Assembly: GCA_021234155.1 (NCBI GenBank)
Contig: JAJEKV010000058.1
Span: 6,880,992 to 6,944,991, forward strand
Origin: Isoetes taiwanensis
Taxonomy: Eukaryota; Streptophyta; Lycopodiopsida; Isoetales; Isoetaceae
Length of the DNA: 64,000 nucleotides
Reading direction: 5' to 3'
How positions within the stretch are numbered: the stretch's first letter is position 1; each line of letters opens with the position of its first letter. The notes beneath the pieces are model-generated. The model ran no database searches, was not told the origin of the DNA, and saw nothing but the letters and a program-made list of their open reading frames with translations. The translations under genes were made by a program, and so were the position numbers. This document shows, one piece after another, positions 1 through 10,902 of this stretch.

Positions 1-30
1 GCCTGGAGGTTCGAATCCTCCAGCCCAAAG
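1..30 (+). tRNA. Possible 3' end of a tRNA or tRNA-derived element (cut by window start)
   Basis: A T-arm-like hairpin is visible: a GGAGG stem, a TTCGAAT loop and a CCTCC stem at 5-21, followed by AGCCCAA, which could be the 3' acceptor strand. The rest of the gene lies outside the window, so the isotype cannot be read. It could equally be the 3' part of a tRNA-derived SINE or a chance hairpin. Confidence 0.3.
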
Positions 31-235
31 AGAACATCCTTCAACTCTTATTGCCGGAACATGGTTATGTATGCTTAGCTAAACCATCCTGAACCAGTTT
101 CTATGGAATCAGAGGAAATTTATCTTGAACCATTTTCTATGGAATCAAATGAAAATTTGGGATTGAACCATGGTAATTTTTCCTTCTTGTGGCCTGGCCA
201 GTAGACAGATAGGTCCGGAGCGATTTGAAATTCCA

Positions 236-690
236 TGGTGATTCCACCGGAAGGAATAGTATGGTATGTGATTCTACGGGTTAGAATATTATGGTACGCG
301 GTGATTCCACGGGTTAGAATATCACGGTATGTGATTCCATCTGGCGGAATTACAAGTTGTTGGTGATTCCACTCGGCAGTATTTCACGAGGTGATTCCAC
401 CGGGCGGAATTTTACGGACGTGATTCCGCCGGGGGGTATTTCACCATGGTGATGCCACCTGGCGGGATATCAAGGTGATTCCGTCTGGTGGAATAGCAAG
501 GTTGTGATTCCGTCTGGCAGAATAACACGATTGTGATTCCGTCTCGCGGAATAAATAATACGATTGTGATTCCGTCTGGTGGAATACATAAGCGGTGATT
601 CCATCTCGAAGAATCGTAAATTGGTGATTCCATCTGGCAGAATAGCAAAGTTGTGATTCCGCCGGAAGGTATAAATGACCTGAAAGCGAC
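236..690. repeat. Minisatellite of about 15 units, core GTGATTCC-N6-GGAATA
   Basis: About fifteen tandem units of 26-33 bases each begin GTGATTCC and carry a degenerate partner GGAAT (or AGAAT/AGTAT) six bases later, so each unit is a small imperfect palindrome. The spacer after the palindrome varies (for example ATAGCAAGGTT, AATAACACGATT). Looser relatives occur at 101-150 and 740-785. The open frames on both strands here are products of the repeat. Confidence 0.85.
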
Positions 691-891
691 GCTGTCAGTC
701 ACGGATAACGGGGGCTCTGGTACGAATAACGGGGTCTCCGGCCTGGTGATTCCGCGGGATGGAATTTTTTGCGATGGAATCACAATAACCGGGGTAAAAA
801 TATTTTGTTCCCAAGAAGGTAATAGGAATTTTTTTCTTAATCTAATCGTGGAGCCCTAGATCCTTCCATCCATTCTATCACCGATGAATGA

Positions 892-3509
892 ATGAGGGAG
901 GAGTTGCAGCGCCCAAGCCGCGACATGCAGCCCAATGCGTCCCTCGTTCAATCCGGCAAGTTAATCTTATCATGCCCATCCAACCCTTTGCCCACCAAGC
1001 ATCCGCCATTTTTCTCCACTCCGGTAGTCAGAATTAGTCCCTCTCTAGCTTTTTGCCCCCATTCTTATTCAGTTTCAGCTATTAGATTGTACAGATCTGG
1101 ATTAAGTTGCAGATGTCATGGAATTTCCGACGTTGCAGACATGTTTGAGCTCGAATGGAGGCCCGCATTGGATCATTTCCTTTTGGTATCGAGTATTGCT
1201 TTGGCATATGTGGCTCGTGCTGGAGCCACCCCTGCTGTTAAGGGAACCAAGGAATCAGATTTTGCTAAAATGCAGGAACCAACTACGGCCTCCTCTGTAA
1301 TTGACAAGTGAGACTATGTAATAACTTTATGAAATTACCTGCATTGTTATCTCTATCCCATGTCACTACATTCCACCATATAGTATGCAAATTGGTTTCC
1401 TGACTTCTTGCCAATCAATTTTGTTTAATTGCTATGTCAAATTGTCTGTGAATCGAAGGAGAGAAGCTAGGTTGTCTGCTTTATTTAATCCTAGAAGATA
1501 TTGAACTGTTCAGAGAACGGGTTGTTTCTTTCTAAGCTTTATTGGGCAACAACTATAAGTATAAGCCATGTGCTTGAATTATGTTCATCCCAAATAAGTT
1601 GAAATTTCTTATAGCATTTGATAGATTGATGGAATCTTTTTGACAGGATCAAGCATTGGGGCCATACTGATCCATATACCATTGAAAAGCCATGGAAAAA
1701 CATTGATAAAAAAGTGAAAGACGCAGTTTTACGACTTGAAGAAGGAGCTGCAGGAATGGAAATTCCCGCTTCTGGACTTTATCTTCAAGCAATAGCTGCC
1801 GGTCCAAGGCTCCGTCTCATTTTGACCACACTTGAACTTCTTCGTAAAGAGGCAGGCATTGGTTCTAAGCTTATCCTTGCATATGTCTCAACATCTAAAT
1901 TTCATAGAAAATCATTGTAGACTACTTTACTTGTTTGTGGATCTTGGATGTTTTCATGTCCCATCACATAGCTTCCAGATCCCAACCTCTGCTACCATTC
2001 TACAGCATTTGACCCATTAGGAAGTTTGGGGATGTACTTGTTCTTGCAAAGGTTAATAAGGGAGCTGTTAGCTTATCAGTCTAGAGATCTGTAAGGGACG
2101 TGTGATACCTATTCTTGCTAGAACTATGATCAATATGATCTGGCTTCGTTATTTCATATATTAAATTCTCCCCCTTTTTTCTTCTGGTGCGACAAGTTTG
2201 ACCACTGGGCTATGTTGTTTTAAGCAAGCGTCCTTTTTTTATTGCTGACCCTTATATAGTAAAAGCAACTAATTGGGTTTTCCCCCCATGTAGCTTGAAG
2301 GACTGCATAAAAATGGAGTTTGTTCAAATGAATTGCAAAGTTGGTCAGAACAGTCATCAGACATATTGTGCAAAGTGGCTTTATCAATCTGTAAATCTTG
2401 GTTCTTACATGAACTGTCTTTAATTAAGAAAGACACTTCCTTTGGCCCATTTAAGAAGTCCCAGTTTGTGGAAAAAAGCCCAGAAAAAGATTATTTTACT
2501 GCAGCAATTCAAGGCGACGAGTGGAGAAGTTATACGTTGTCATTTCTTACGAGAAATGGAAAAGCAGAATTATATGCCGACTGCTGTTTCTTCCTTTCTT
2601 TCAATTCATTGAGGTACGATGTTCCTTTAAGACATTCTGACTTGTGATAGTGAGTTCTTTTAGTATTTCTTTCCTATAAGTCTTAATCCGTTAGGTGTTT
2701 TATGATGCAGGAAAAGAAGCTATTGCAACTATGAAGTATTTTTGGCACATGTAACAGATATTATTGAGGACATGGTGATATCTTTAGCGGATGTTGCTGC
2801 ATCAATCTATTTGTGTGTCCTTTCTGATGGGAATTTACAAGGTTCTGAGAATGAATATCCTAGCCTGTTGCTATCTTCTGTTGCTTCTACGCGCATGCTT
2901 GACAGGTTCCGCAATGAGGTATATTTCATTGACATGAATTATGTTTGTCACTTTTCCGTGGATGCTTTTCTGTTTTAGGTTAAATGGAAGGTGCTCATTT
3001 TTCCATCTTAATTTTGCCAATAGTTTATTTGGTAGGTTGCTTTAAAAAATTGGATTTCCGAGAATTTCAAGTCCGTTGTGGCCATCTATGAAGACCGGTT
3101 GGAACTTTGGACTTTACGCGAGGACATAGTTCAGAAAGACAAGAGGCAATACAGAAGGAATAGCAGCAAGATTTTGCAAAAGAAAAGCCTAAGTCTGGTA
3201 CAAATAAATTTGCCATTGAAACGGCTTAGGGAGTTGAAAACCTTGAGAGGCTGGTACGGTTCAAACATTTTTTCCCATGTGCATTATGTTATTTTGAGTT
3301 CCCTAAGCTGGTCTAATTCACAACTTATGGTTCACTTCAGGAAGTTGTGTTACAGTCTATACCTGGAATTTGCTGATGTTATTGGACCATTACTTCAAAT
3401 ATTTCTAGCCAAAGCAGGAGAAGCTATATCTTTTCTTCTCGTGACCCTTATTGGGAGGTCTTTAGGACTTATATATAGGGGAATCCGCCAGAGCCTCAGA
3501 TGGTCCTGA
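892..3509 (+). CDS. Six-exon plant gene, about 506 aa, product not recognised
   Basis: Exons fit at 892-1307, 1647-1843, 2301-2613, 2711-2918, 3036-3253 and 3341-3509. All introns are GT-AG, every phase matches, and the total (1521 nt) divides exactly by three. The exon 2/3 junction is the least sure: a second solution uses a GT at 1885 and an AG at 2293. The N-terminus is Ser/Pro-rich and poor in acidic residues, like a plastid transit peptide, and is followed by a hydrophobic stretch (LDHFLLVSSIALAYVARAG). The middle is helical with scattered Trp and Cys. The C-terminus has a hydrophobic segment (AISFLLVTLIGRSLGLIY) and a basic tail ending RQSLRWS. These suggest a membrane-associated, possibly plastid, protein. 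No family is recognised. The start at 892 is the first in-frame Met; a second Met lies 11 codons on. Confidence 0.72.
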
Positions 3510-4133
3510 GGGTAATGCTTGAAAATTGCACACTATTTGCGAGCTGATAATCAAGTTGAATGCATGTAAGTTTTGGATGAACTCTGGCATTGATGCAAGT
3601 TTCAATAATCAGGTATCAGCTATTACATTCAAAGCTCGTGTATGAAAGGAAGTCATCATTTTTTTATTCGGTTTACAGAGCCAGGAAAGAGGTGCAATAT
3701 CTGCAATGCTGGTTTGTGTTCACCTGTGACCAATGCATGAGGACGTGCTGAGGCAGTTAACTCATGGAAATTGTACATTATATAGTATGGCTGTATTTCC
3801 CTTTATAGGAGGAGAACGTTAAAATTCGTTTATGGGAATTGTACATTATATAGTTAATCTGTCAGAACAGGATCAACACACATTCTATGCCACTGCAATG
3901 AAGTTAACCACATTTTGAATTGGGTAGTTTGAAGTTGTAATAAAGTTATGCTACAACACTAGACTGGAAAATAAGTATGATTTGCCAAATTGCCCATTGA
4001 AAAGGGAGTAAATTTGACATTCCTCACTCCCTGCTTAATGCTTCTATCTTTGTTGCTGCTACCATTTTTCCATCTAACAAATCTAATTGTTAGATGGTAT
4101 GAAATATATGGTCTATAGAGTTTCACGTCATTC
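3510..4133. other. Probable 3' UTR and intergenic sequence
   Basis: AT-rich sequence after the stop of the six-exon gene. TGTACATTATATAGT occurs twice (about 3770 and 3840). No coding frame is supported. Confidence 0.5.
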
Positions 4134-4653
4134 TACCAGTGACACGTTGAGTGCATGGATGCACAATAGATTAGTCTTGTACTTTTGCTGTTGTTTTGCA
4201 CTAATAAATTGGTCCCAATGCACAATACATTAGTCTTGTATTTCTGTTGTTTTGTGGTTTGTACTTCCCAGGTTTTTTCAAAAGAGTTCCTTTGAATCAA
4301 TTCAAGGAGGATCAACCGGGAAGGAGAAATTTGGAGAACTCAAATTTGGAGAATACCCCCCCCCCCCAAGTTCCAGGGGCTCTCGGATTTGATGGTTTTT
4401 CCGTCGGTTCCAGGGGCTCTCGGCTTTTCGTAGCCAGCCTTAGGGTTGTCCATGTTGTGGGTGTCCTCGTACGAGACGCGACCGGAACCCGGTTGATGCC
4501 CTCCCTCCCAAAAAAAAAAAAAAGGGCGCCTTCACACATGAGGCCAAGCAACTTTGTTGAAGAAACTTGAAAAGTACAAAAGTATAAAACAACATAAATA
4601 CACAGGACTAATCTATTGTACAACCATTGACTAGAGATGACGTGTAACTGTAG
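4134..4653. mobile_element. Foldback/MITE-like element with long degenerate inverted arms
   Basis: The left arm (about 4134-4270) begins CTACCAGTGACACGT and contains ACAATAGATTAGTCTTGTAC, partly repeated just inside. The right arm (about 4562-4653) read in reverse gives CTACAGTTACACGTCATC, then ACAATAGATTAGTCCTGT and a TTGTTTT-containing segment in the same order. No target duplication is certain. The centre carries a separate insert ending in poly-A. Confidence 0.55.
4318..4523 (+). mobile_element. Short poly-A-tailed insert inside the foldback element (possible SINE)
   Basis: GC-richer than its flanks. It contains a run of 12 C (4356-4367), two copies of TTCCAGGGGCTCTCGG and a terminal run of 14 A (4510-4523). 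The poly-A end suggests retroposition, but no pol III boxes or target duplication could be confirmed. Confidence 0.35.
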
Positions 4654-6680
4654 ACCAGTATAATATCCCCTTTGAAAGATACAAGGGGTAAAAAACAAGA
4701 ACATAAAGAGAACAAGTGATATGTTTGGTCTCTTGAAGAAGAAGAAGACGAAGAAAGCCGGAGTCTTCATTAGGCATTCTCTCCCTTCAGCTGGGGTTGC
4801 ATCATTCCCAAGGTTGATGAATTTCAATCAGGTTGATACTCGTCCACGGAAACCAATTGGCTTATTGAATCAGAGAGAGGAGCTCATATATATCAGAAAA
4901 GGTCAGTGCCTTTGCCACTCTTGGGCATTTCTAAATCTGCCATCATGCTTGCTTTTCTGAATTTTGTTCATTTTTAGAAAGGGAAGCAGGGTATATATTT
5001 ATGATTGTTTAAAAAATATGTGATAGAAACTTAATTCATGTCTTGTTTATTTTATAAATCTATTGTGTTGGAATTGGAGATGTAAAAGTATGTTAAAAGT
5101 CTTGAATGTAATGTTTTATAAAAAACTAGGTATTAGCAGGGTGGTTTAATATGTTCTCATCTAAAATCAGTTTCCATGAATCATGTTTAAATTTTAAGTA
5201 TTCCATGGCAATGATCCTTATACAAAGGAAGCGTCAAAACTATTTTAAAACTTCAAAAGATTTGAATGTTGCCCATTCCCATTCCGATTCCTGTTCCATA
5301 TTTTACATCTGTATTCCCATTCTGGGTAACTACCTCCCAAGCCCTGTGAGAATAGGATCAACTTTAGAGGCCGAAGGCCAGACCTTGAGCTTAGATATCA
5401 CAACGCTGCAGCAGAGCCCATAATACTATCTCAAATAGTCTAGGCGCATGCTGACATTTGCCTTGAGTCCCAACTGAATATAGATCTAGGTGCTTGCTAG
5501 AGAAAAGATCGATGCCAATAGTAACCCACTCTTGACACGATTTTCAAGGGTCGGAGAGTAAGACACTTTATAATTCTCCTCCTTTAACCCCCTTGCCTTC
5601 ATGGCATTCTTCCAACTAGCAAGAGTTGGTCCCATCAGTGCTAGTTGAACTAGATCTCGCTTGTGCATGCTACTCAGCTTGTGGCAATCCCCTTGTTGGC
5701 CATGAAGATCACAATGGGCTAGAATTAGGAGTAGAATAGGTTCATGGCCTCTAGAACTAGGATCATACTAATAAATGCATCACTATTCCTTTAGGCCAAG
5801 GATTAACTACAAGAGAGAGTTCCTTTTCATGATATGCAATAAAGGGAAGCTTAACAACAAGTTCATACATGAAAATCATCATCAAGAATATGATCAATAC
5901 ATCAAGACTCAAGAACATCAGTCCCCATACCATAATAGGACTCCAAAGCTAGTGAAGCACCAAATGGGGAGGTCCATTAACCTTGTAGCTAGGAGCTTGA
6001 TGTAGAATACTGGCAGGTGGCTGAAGCTCGGAGGCACTAGATTTTTATTGTCCAGGGAGACCAATCGGCCTATGGGACCTAATGAAAGAGCACAACAGAC
6101 TTGTTACTGTCTAGATTAAAAAACCCTCGCCTTGAAGGGTTTTCGAGGGAAAGTCGTAGCAGTAATAAGGGTGCTGTCAAACTGTACAAATATACATATC
6201 ACAAAATATGTCTACAAGTCAGGTGAGTGTCCGAGGACATAGCCGATCCCGCATATCCATGACCTCCTGAAGGTACGTTCCGAGCATCCCTACTAAAGTC
6301 GTGCTCAATATCACATGTTATGGCTGGCCAGATCTGACGAACTTAGCATAGCGTGTTTGAAAATATGATTTCTATCTATCCATCTTCTAGCAGTAAATGG
6401 CCACGATTGTTTTTTACTTTTTTCTCCATATAAAGCCGAAGGTTCACACTATGATTTTTTTTTTTTTTAGGTATGATGTAGTTTGCTGATGCTTGCTCGA
6501 TTTTGCATGTGTATATGTAGCTCACAAAGTAGGAGGAGGTTTAGCCATGGCCTCCATGTGTTTAGTCATGGAGCTTTCTTGCTTTGGATTTGGTCGGTGG
6601 TTTCTTTCTTGTAGCATCTATTCTATTGTCAATCATATAGGATGAAGCAGGTACATGGATTTCTTGTTCTCTATTTTAAA
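4654..6680. other. No gene supported
   Basis: Mostly AT-rich sequence with stop codons in all frames. A Lys-rich 79-codon frame at 4721-4960 follows a GAAGAAGAAGAAGACGAAG run, and a 60-codon minus frame lies at 5486-5668. Neither matches a family I recognise. Simple tracts include a T run near 6452-6468. Confidence 0.5.
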
Positions 6681-7022
6681 AGTTAGTTAACCTTCAAAGC
6701 TATGTGGGATTCGAGATTTGTTCTGGGTGTGATTTTTTTCCCTTCGTAAGAAGAAAAAGAAGAAGAAAAAAGAGGAGGAGGAATAATTTTTACGTCATGC
6801 CACATTGGTAACATCCAATTGGACATATGACGCACACACTACATCAACATTGCTTTGTTGGGTCCTGCCCCCAACCATCTTACTTTCTTGTGTAACACTC
6901 TCTGTATTGTACGTACAACCCAAAACTATTACATCACCTTCTCCCAGGTTGCATGTCCATACGGACACCCTCCATGACACATCTACCCATGTTGGAGGGA
7001 TACTAGGGTATGATAGGACATT

Positions 7023-8957
7023 ATGGTGGAATGTGGCTGCCCCAGGACCTCAAATTATTTGCTGAAGCTTGGCTTCACTACCTGTGACACCTTCCAAGTA
7101 TCTTTCTTAAAATGGAATGCCACCCTGCCTCTGAATGAATTCAAAAAGTACCACATTGCTTCTGTCACTATGAGTGAGTTAAGTCCCATTTACTGGAATG
7201 AAGATTGTTTCTCTTCCATTTTCAACTCCATTGGCACCTACCTTACCACAGAATATTCCTCATTCAAACCACCCAAATGCTTCATTCAGCTGGACATTAC
7301 CAAAGTCATCCCTACTGCCATATCATTCTTGGATTTCTTTGGGAAGACATCTATCTTACAACTTAGATGGGTAGGTTTACCAAATCATTGCCAGAGCTGT
7401 AACTCTAGACATAAGATTGGCAGTGAATGTTTCCTTCCTCACAAGGAAACAACTCACAAGGATTTTCAGGAAAAAGGAATTGCTATCCCTGAGCAATCCA
7501 AACAAATCAACCACCATGCAGCAACAGGCACTAACATACCAATTCAAAATGTTCCTCTTCCTCAAAAGGAATGGAGCAAGGTAAATGGCAGTGCTAGAAG
7601 AATTCAGAAACATAGGGAAGTCAAGAACTTGGTGCAACAGAAAAATCATGAACTCTCTGATAATTCCCAGCTTTCCTTCAGAACATCAACTGCTGACAAG
7701 CAAATGGGAATTAAGGTTTTAAACAAGGGAATATTCATCAAGGAAAATCGACCAGTTGCTGATATGGAAAAGCCTACTTTGACAACTAAGCTTCAAGTTG
7801 AGTCAGCAAAAGTATCATCTCAAGGTGTTTCTCAAATTAACAAAGCAAACATTGAGCATAACAGAAACATGCTAAATGTTAAAGGCAAGGCACCACTTCT
7901 GCCTCCAAGAATTGATCTTCATAGGACCTTATCAAAAATCCTGAAGGATTCCAAGAGTAACACCAGCCATCAACTTTCATCAAGCAAAATTTCTCGAGTT
8001 ATTCCAAATGGGAACAAAATGGTCTCAGTCTCAACTACACCAGAGAATATAACTGAGACAGAAGGTTTGAATGGAGTTTCATTAATTAATGAAAAAGGTA
8101 TTGATTATACTGAAGGAGACATGCAACATGGATGCACAAGTGCACCAGTCCCTTCACATAACATGGATATCCAGAACAATGAACCTGCTGCAGATATTGA
8201 CAGTGACCTCAGTGACATAGAAGTGTCAAACTCTTTTGCCATACTTGCAGATATATCAGAAGATCCAGATGTTGATAATTTTGCAGATGTTATATGCAAA
8301 GGTCTCGACTTGCCAACTCCCCATCACACTCAGCCCCCTAACACATCAACCACTCACTCTATCCCTCACACCACTACACTTTCACCTGAAATAGAATTTG
8401 CAGCCCCCCTCCTGCTTCTTGACTCTGATGACACCTCACACTCAAATTCTCATTCGCCAAAAACTTCAGCCATTTCCCCTGAGATAGCTCAGCAGTTGCA
8501 GGAATTAGAGGCAGTTATAGTGGCAGACATAGCATTGGACAAGGTGACAGACAAGGTGCCAGAATCCCCTGAAAATATGTCAGTTGACTTGAAAGATAGA
8601 TATGAAAAGGCTAAGGACATATCAAATGTTTGGGAACAAAGTTTATGGTGTGCAGACTCCCAAGAACAAACAGAGATATTAGGAGTACAATGTCAGCATG
8701 ACAAGGAGGAACAAGCAGACTCTTCCCAAAAAGCATACCCAGATTCAACACACCTTCAGCAAATTAATCCCAGGCAAGATCTTTCCATTTCAAATGTTGA
8801 AGTTAATTTGAAGGTCATTAATCCTAATAGGGATAACATTGTACCTGACTCCATTAGCAATACTTCTATGGAGACTACACAACCTGAGTGCTGCAAATCC
8901 AAATTCTGGCAATGCTCTCACTCAGATAAATTGTCTGCACCATTAGAGGACATTTGA
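7023..8957 (+). CDS. LINE ORF1 (DUF4283-like, nucleic-acid binding)
   Basis: The first ~120 codons resemble the DUF4283 region of plant LINE ORF1: conserved spacing through SELSPIYWNEDCFSSIF and PPKCFIQLDITK, then a zinc-knuckle-like CQSCNSRHKIGSEC (C-x2-C-x3-H-x5-C, slightly off the usual spacing). A long low-complexity Ser/Thr/Asp-rich tail follows, as in RNA-binding ORF1 proteins that coat LINE RNA. The Met at 7023 may not be the true start, because related frames run upstream to about 6805. It stops at 8955-8957, directly before a MITE target duplication, and a basic segment typical of an ORF1 C-terminus survives downstream at 9498-9737. Confidence 0.75.
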   Translation: MVECGCPRTSNYLLKLGFTTCDTFQVSFLKWNATLPLNEFKKYHIASVTMSELSPIYWNEDCFSSIFNSIGTYLTTEYSSFKPPKCFIQLDITKVIPTAISFLDFFGKTSILQLRWVGLPNHCQSCNSRHKIGSECFLPHKETTHKDFQEKGIAIPEQSKQINHHAATGTNIPIQNVPLPQKEWSKVNGSARRIQKHREVKNLVQQKNHELSDNSQLSFRTSTADKQMGIKVLNKGIFIKENRPVADMEKPTLTTKLQVESAKVSSQGVSQINKANIEHNRNMLNVKGKAPLLPPRIDLHRTLSKILKDSKSNTSHQLSSSKISRVIPNGNKMVSVSTTPENITETEGLNGVSLINEKGIDYTEGDMQHGCTSAPVPSHNMDIQNNEPAADIDSDLSDIEVSNSFAILADISEDPDVDNFADVICKGLDLPTPHHTQPPNTSTTHSIPHTTTLSPEIEFAAPLLLLDSDDTSHSNSHSPKTSAISPEIAQQLQELEAVIVADIALDKVTDKVPESPENMSVDLKDRYEKAKDISNVWEQSLWCADSQEQTEILGVQCQHDKEEQADSSQKAYPDSTHLQQINPRQDLSISNVEVNLKVINPNRDNIVPDSISNTSMETTQPECCKSKFWQCSHSDKLSAPLEDI

Positions 8958-9484
8958 GATCTCATTTCATCCCCATAAGAATCCTCCAATGGAATGGCTA
9001 CCCACTATTAACTGCAATTAATGCAGCACCAACAACTTCATTGCTGTTGTTTTTCCCCCATAACTTTTGATCCACTTGTCAAAATGTTGCGGCGTTTGTT
9101 GCATTAGATGCGGAATGAAAAGATCTTTCCAATGATATATGGTTATAATGTGTTTCAATATGGTCATATGCGTTAACCTTAAAAAAATATGATTTTTTGC
9201 TTATTTCTTATATATTTATATCGTAAAAGATGTAAGAATGGGTTATCAATAGATAGATCTTGTGAAGACGAACCCATTGCTACAAAAAGTTTTTGAATCG
9301 GAGTTCTGGATCAAAAGTTATAATGAAAAAATGATACTACAGAAGTTAGTTGCAACTGCATTAATTACAGGCTGCCACATAATACTGGAATGAGATATAC
9401 TGGAGCTCTTCTCTTATTGGACAATTTAAAAAGCTGACATGGCATTTTAAGCATCCCTTAATGGGACAAAATGTGATCTCATTT
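8958..9484. mobile_element. MULE-like MITE with 10-bp target duplication in the LINE
   Basis: GATCTCATTT occurs at 8958-8967 and again at 9475-9484, bracketing a 507-bp insert. Its ends are long degenerate inverted repeats: the left half contains ATTAATGCAG and later CATAACTTTTGATCCA, and the reverse complement of the right half contains ATTAATGCAG and later TATAACTTTTGATCCA in the same order. A 10-bp duplication fits Mutator-like transposition. No coding capacity. Confidence 0.75.
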
Positions 9485-9497
9485 TTCCTCTAATGAC

Positions 9498-9737
9498 ATG
9501 AACTCTGAAGATTTAGATTTTGACAAAGAGAATGCCCTTTCTCATCATTTTTCAAATACTGATAGCCACTGGGATAATGATATTTACCTCACTACTCATC
9601 AAGATAAGACCTCTGCTGATCACCCTATTGCTAAAAAGGTCAAAAAGAAAAAAGGTAAATATAATTCTGGTCTGCTTCATAACACCCCTGCAGCTAATAC
9701 TCGGCTTAAATCCAAAAAAGCTGCCAGACTTCATTGA
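9498..9737 (+). pseudogene. Detached basic C-terminal piece of LINE ORF1
   Basis: 79 codons whose last half is strongly basic (KKVKKKKGKYNSGLL, then TRLKSKKAARLH), the composition seen at the C-terminus of plant LINE ORF1 proteins. It lies just upstream of the endonuclease start. With the MITE removed, it is out of frame with the main ORF1, so an indel or stop separated it before or apart from the insertion. It could alternatively be a separate small ORF. Confidence 0.5.
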
Positions 9738-9771
9738 TTCCTCCCAAGGTTGTTTCTCCTAAATTATTGCC

Positions 9772-10902
9772 ATGAAGATTCTTAGTTGGAATCTAAGAGG
9801 CATAAAAGGCCCCCTGAAAAGGAGAAGAGCCATCTCCCAAATTAGGAGGTATGATGCAGATATCATTCTTCTTCAGGAGCTTAGGCTCCCCAGCTTTGAG
9901 TGCTCCAATCTTTCAGATTGGATTGGCCCAGGTTTTTCCTCCACATGGATTGAAGCAACTGGGACCTCAGGAGGGCTTTGCATTATATGGAGACATCTTA
10001 CACATATTTCTGTCTACACTAGCCCTTGCAGATCCTGGAAATCAGTAATTTTTAAGCATAATGACTCTAAATTTGGTGTGATAAATGTCTATGCCTCCAC
10101 TGAGTCTAGACTTAGAGCTAACACTTGGCTCAAGGTCAACAATCACATTGCAATCCAAGATTGTGATACCTGGATTTTGGCAGGGGACTTTAATAACACT
10201 CCTACCTGGGATTTGAAAATTGGCAAAAATCTCAACATGTCCTCTGTTGAAAGAACTCAATGGGATCAAATGCTCGACAGTCATTTTCTTCAGCATATCC
10301 CATCCTCCACCTCAGTCTACACATGGTCTAATAAGCAAGAAGGGAACAACAGAGTATATTGTGCACTTGACAGGTTTTACATAAACAACACTCATAATGA
10401 GATCTGGAATAATTGCTTGGTATACAGTGACGAGTGTACTTCAATATCTGATCACCAGCCTCAATTCTTTACTACTAATCTTATGCTCTCTATCAAAAGG
10501 CATGGTAACACTCCCTTTAAATTAAACTGCTCACTCCTAGATTCTGAATCCTTCTGTAAAGATTTCCTTGCCTTTTACACCTCTCTACCCAAGGTCAGAT
10601 CTACAAACTCCATGAGAACTTTCTATGACAATATTAAAAAATCAAAGGCCTGGATTAAGCAATGGTCAAAGAATCTTCATGAGATCAAGCAGGCAGAAAA
10701 GAAATCTTATTTGCAGAGAATGAAGGAGGTTAGAATTAATCTGCAAGAAGACCCCTTCAACATTGATCTTCATAGACAAGAAGGAAATCTGGAAATGGTA
10801 ATTAAAACCATTGAAGAGCTGGAAGCTAAAGGTGCATCTATCAGATGTAAACTGAAATACCTATCTCACATGGATCATGGGAATTCAAGATTTTTTTTAT
10901 AG
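9772..10902 (+). CDS. LINE ORF2, endonuclease part
   Basis: AP-like endonuclease of the exonuclease-endonuclease-phosphatase fold, which nicks target DNA to prime reverse transcription. Visible catalytic motifs: SWNLRG near residue 5, LLQELRLP near 35, AGDFNNTP near 140 and SDHQPQFF near 225. The Met at 9772 begins exactly at the usual MKILSWNLRG start of plant LINE ORF2. The frame closes at 10902 just after a run of eight T (10891-10898), while the reverse-transcriptase frame opens at 10877, so a one-base indel in the homopolymer explains the split. Confidence 0.9.
   Translation: MKILSWNLRGIKGPLKRRRAISQIRRYDADIILLQELRLPSFECSNLSDWIGPGFSSTWIEATGTSGGLCIIWRHLTHISVYTSPCRSWKSVIFKHNDSKFGVINVYASTESRLRANTWLKVNNHIAIQDCDTWILAGDFNNTPTWDLKIGKNLNMSSVERTQWDQMLDSHFLQHIPSSTSVYTWSNKQEGNNRVYCALDRFYINNTHNEIWNNCLVYSDECTSISDHQPQFFTTNLMLSIKRHGNTPFKLNCSLLDSESFCKDFLAFYTSLPKVRSTNSMRTFYDNIKKSKAWIKQWSKNLHEIKQAEKKSYLQRMKEVRINLQEDPFNIDLHRQEGNLEMVIKTIEELEAKGASIRCKLKYLSHMDHGNSRFFL

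Noticed and set aside
412-783. Minus-strand 123-codon ORF
   Set aside because: Periodic translation of the GATTCC minisatellite, with no independent coding signal.
5486-5668. 60-codon minus-strand ORF resembling a retroelement fragment
   Set aside because: Too short, and no diagnostic motif could be identified.
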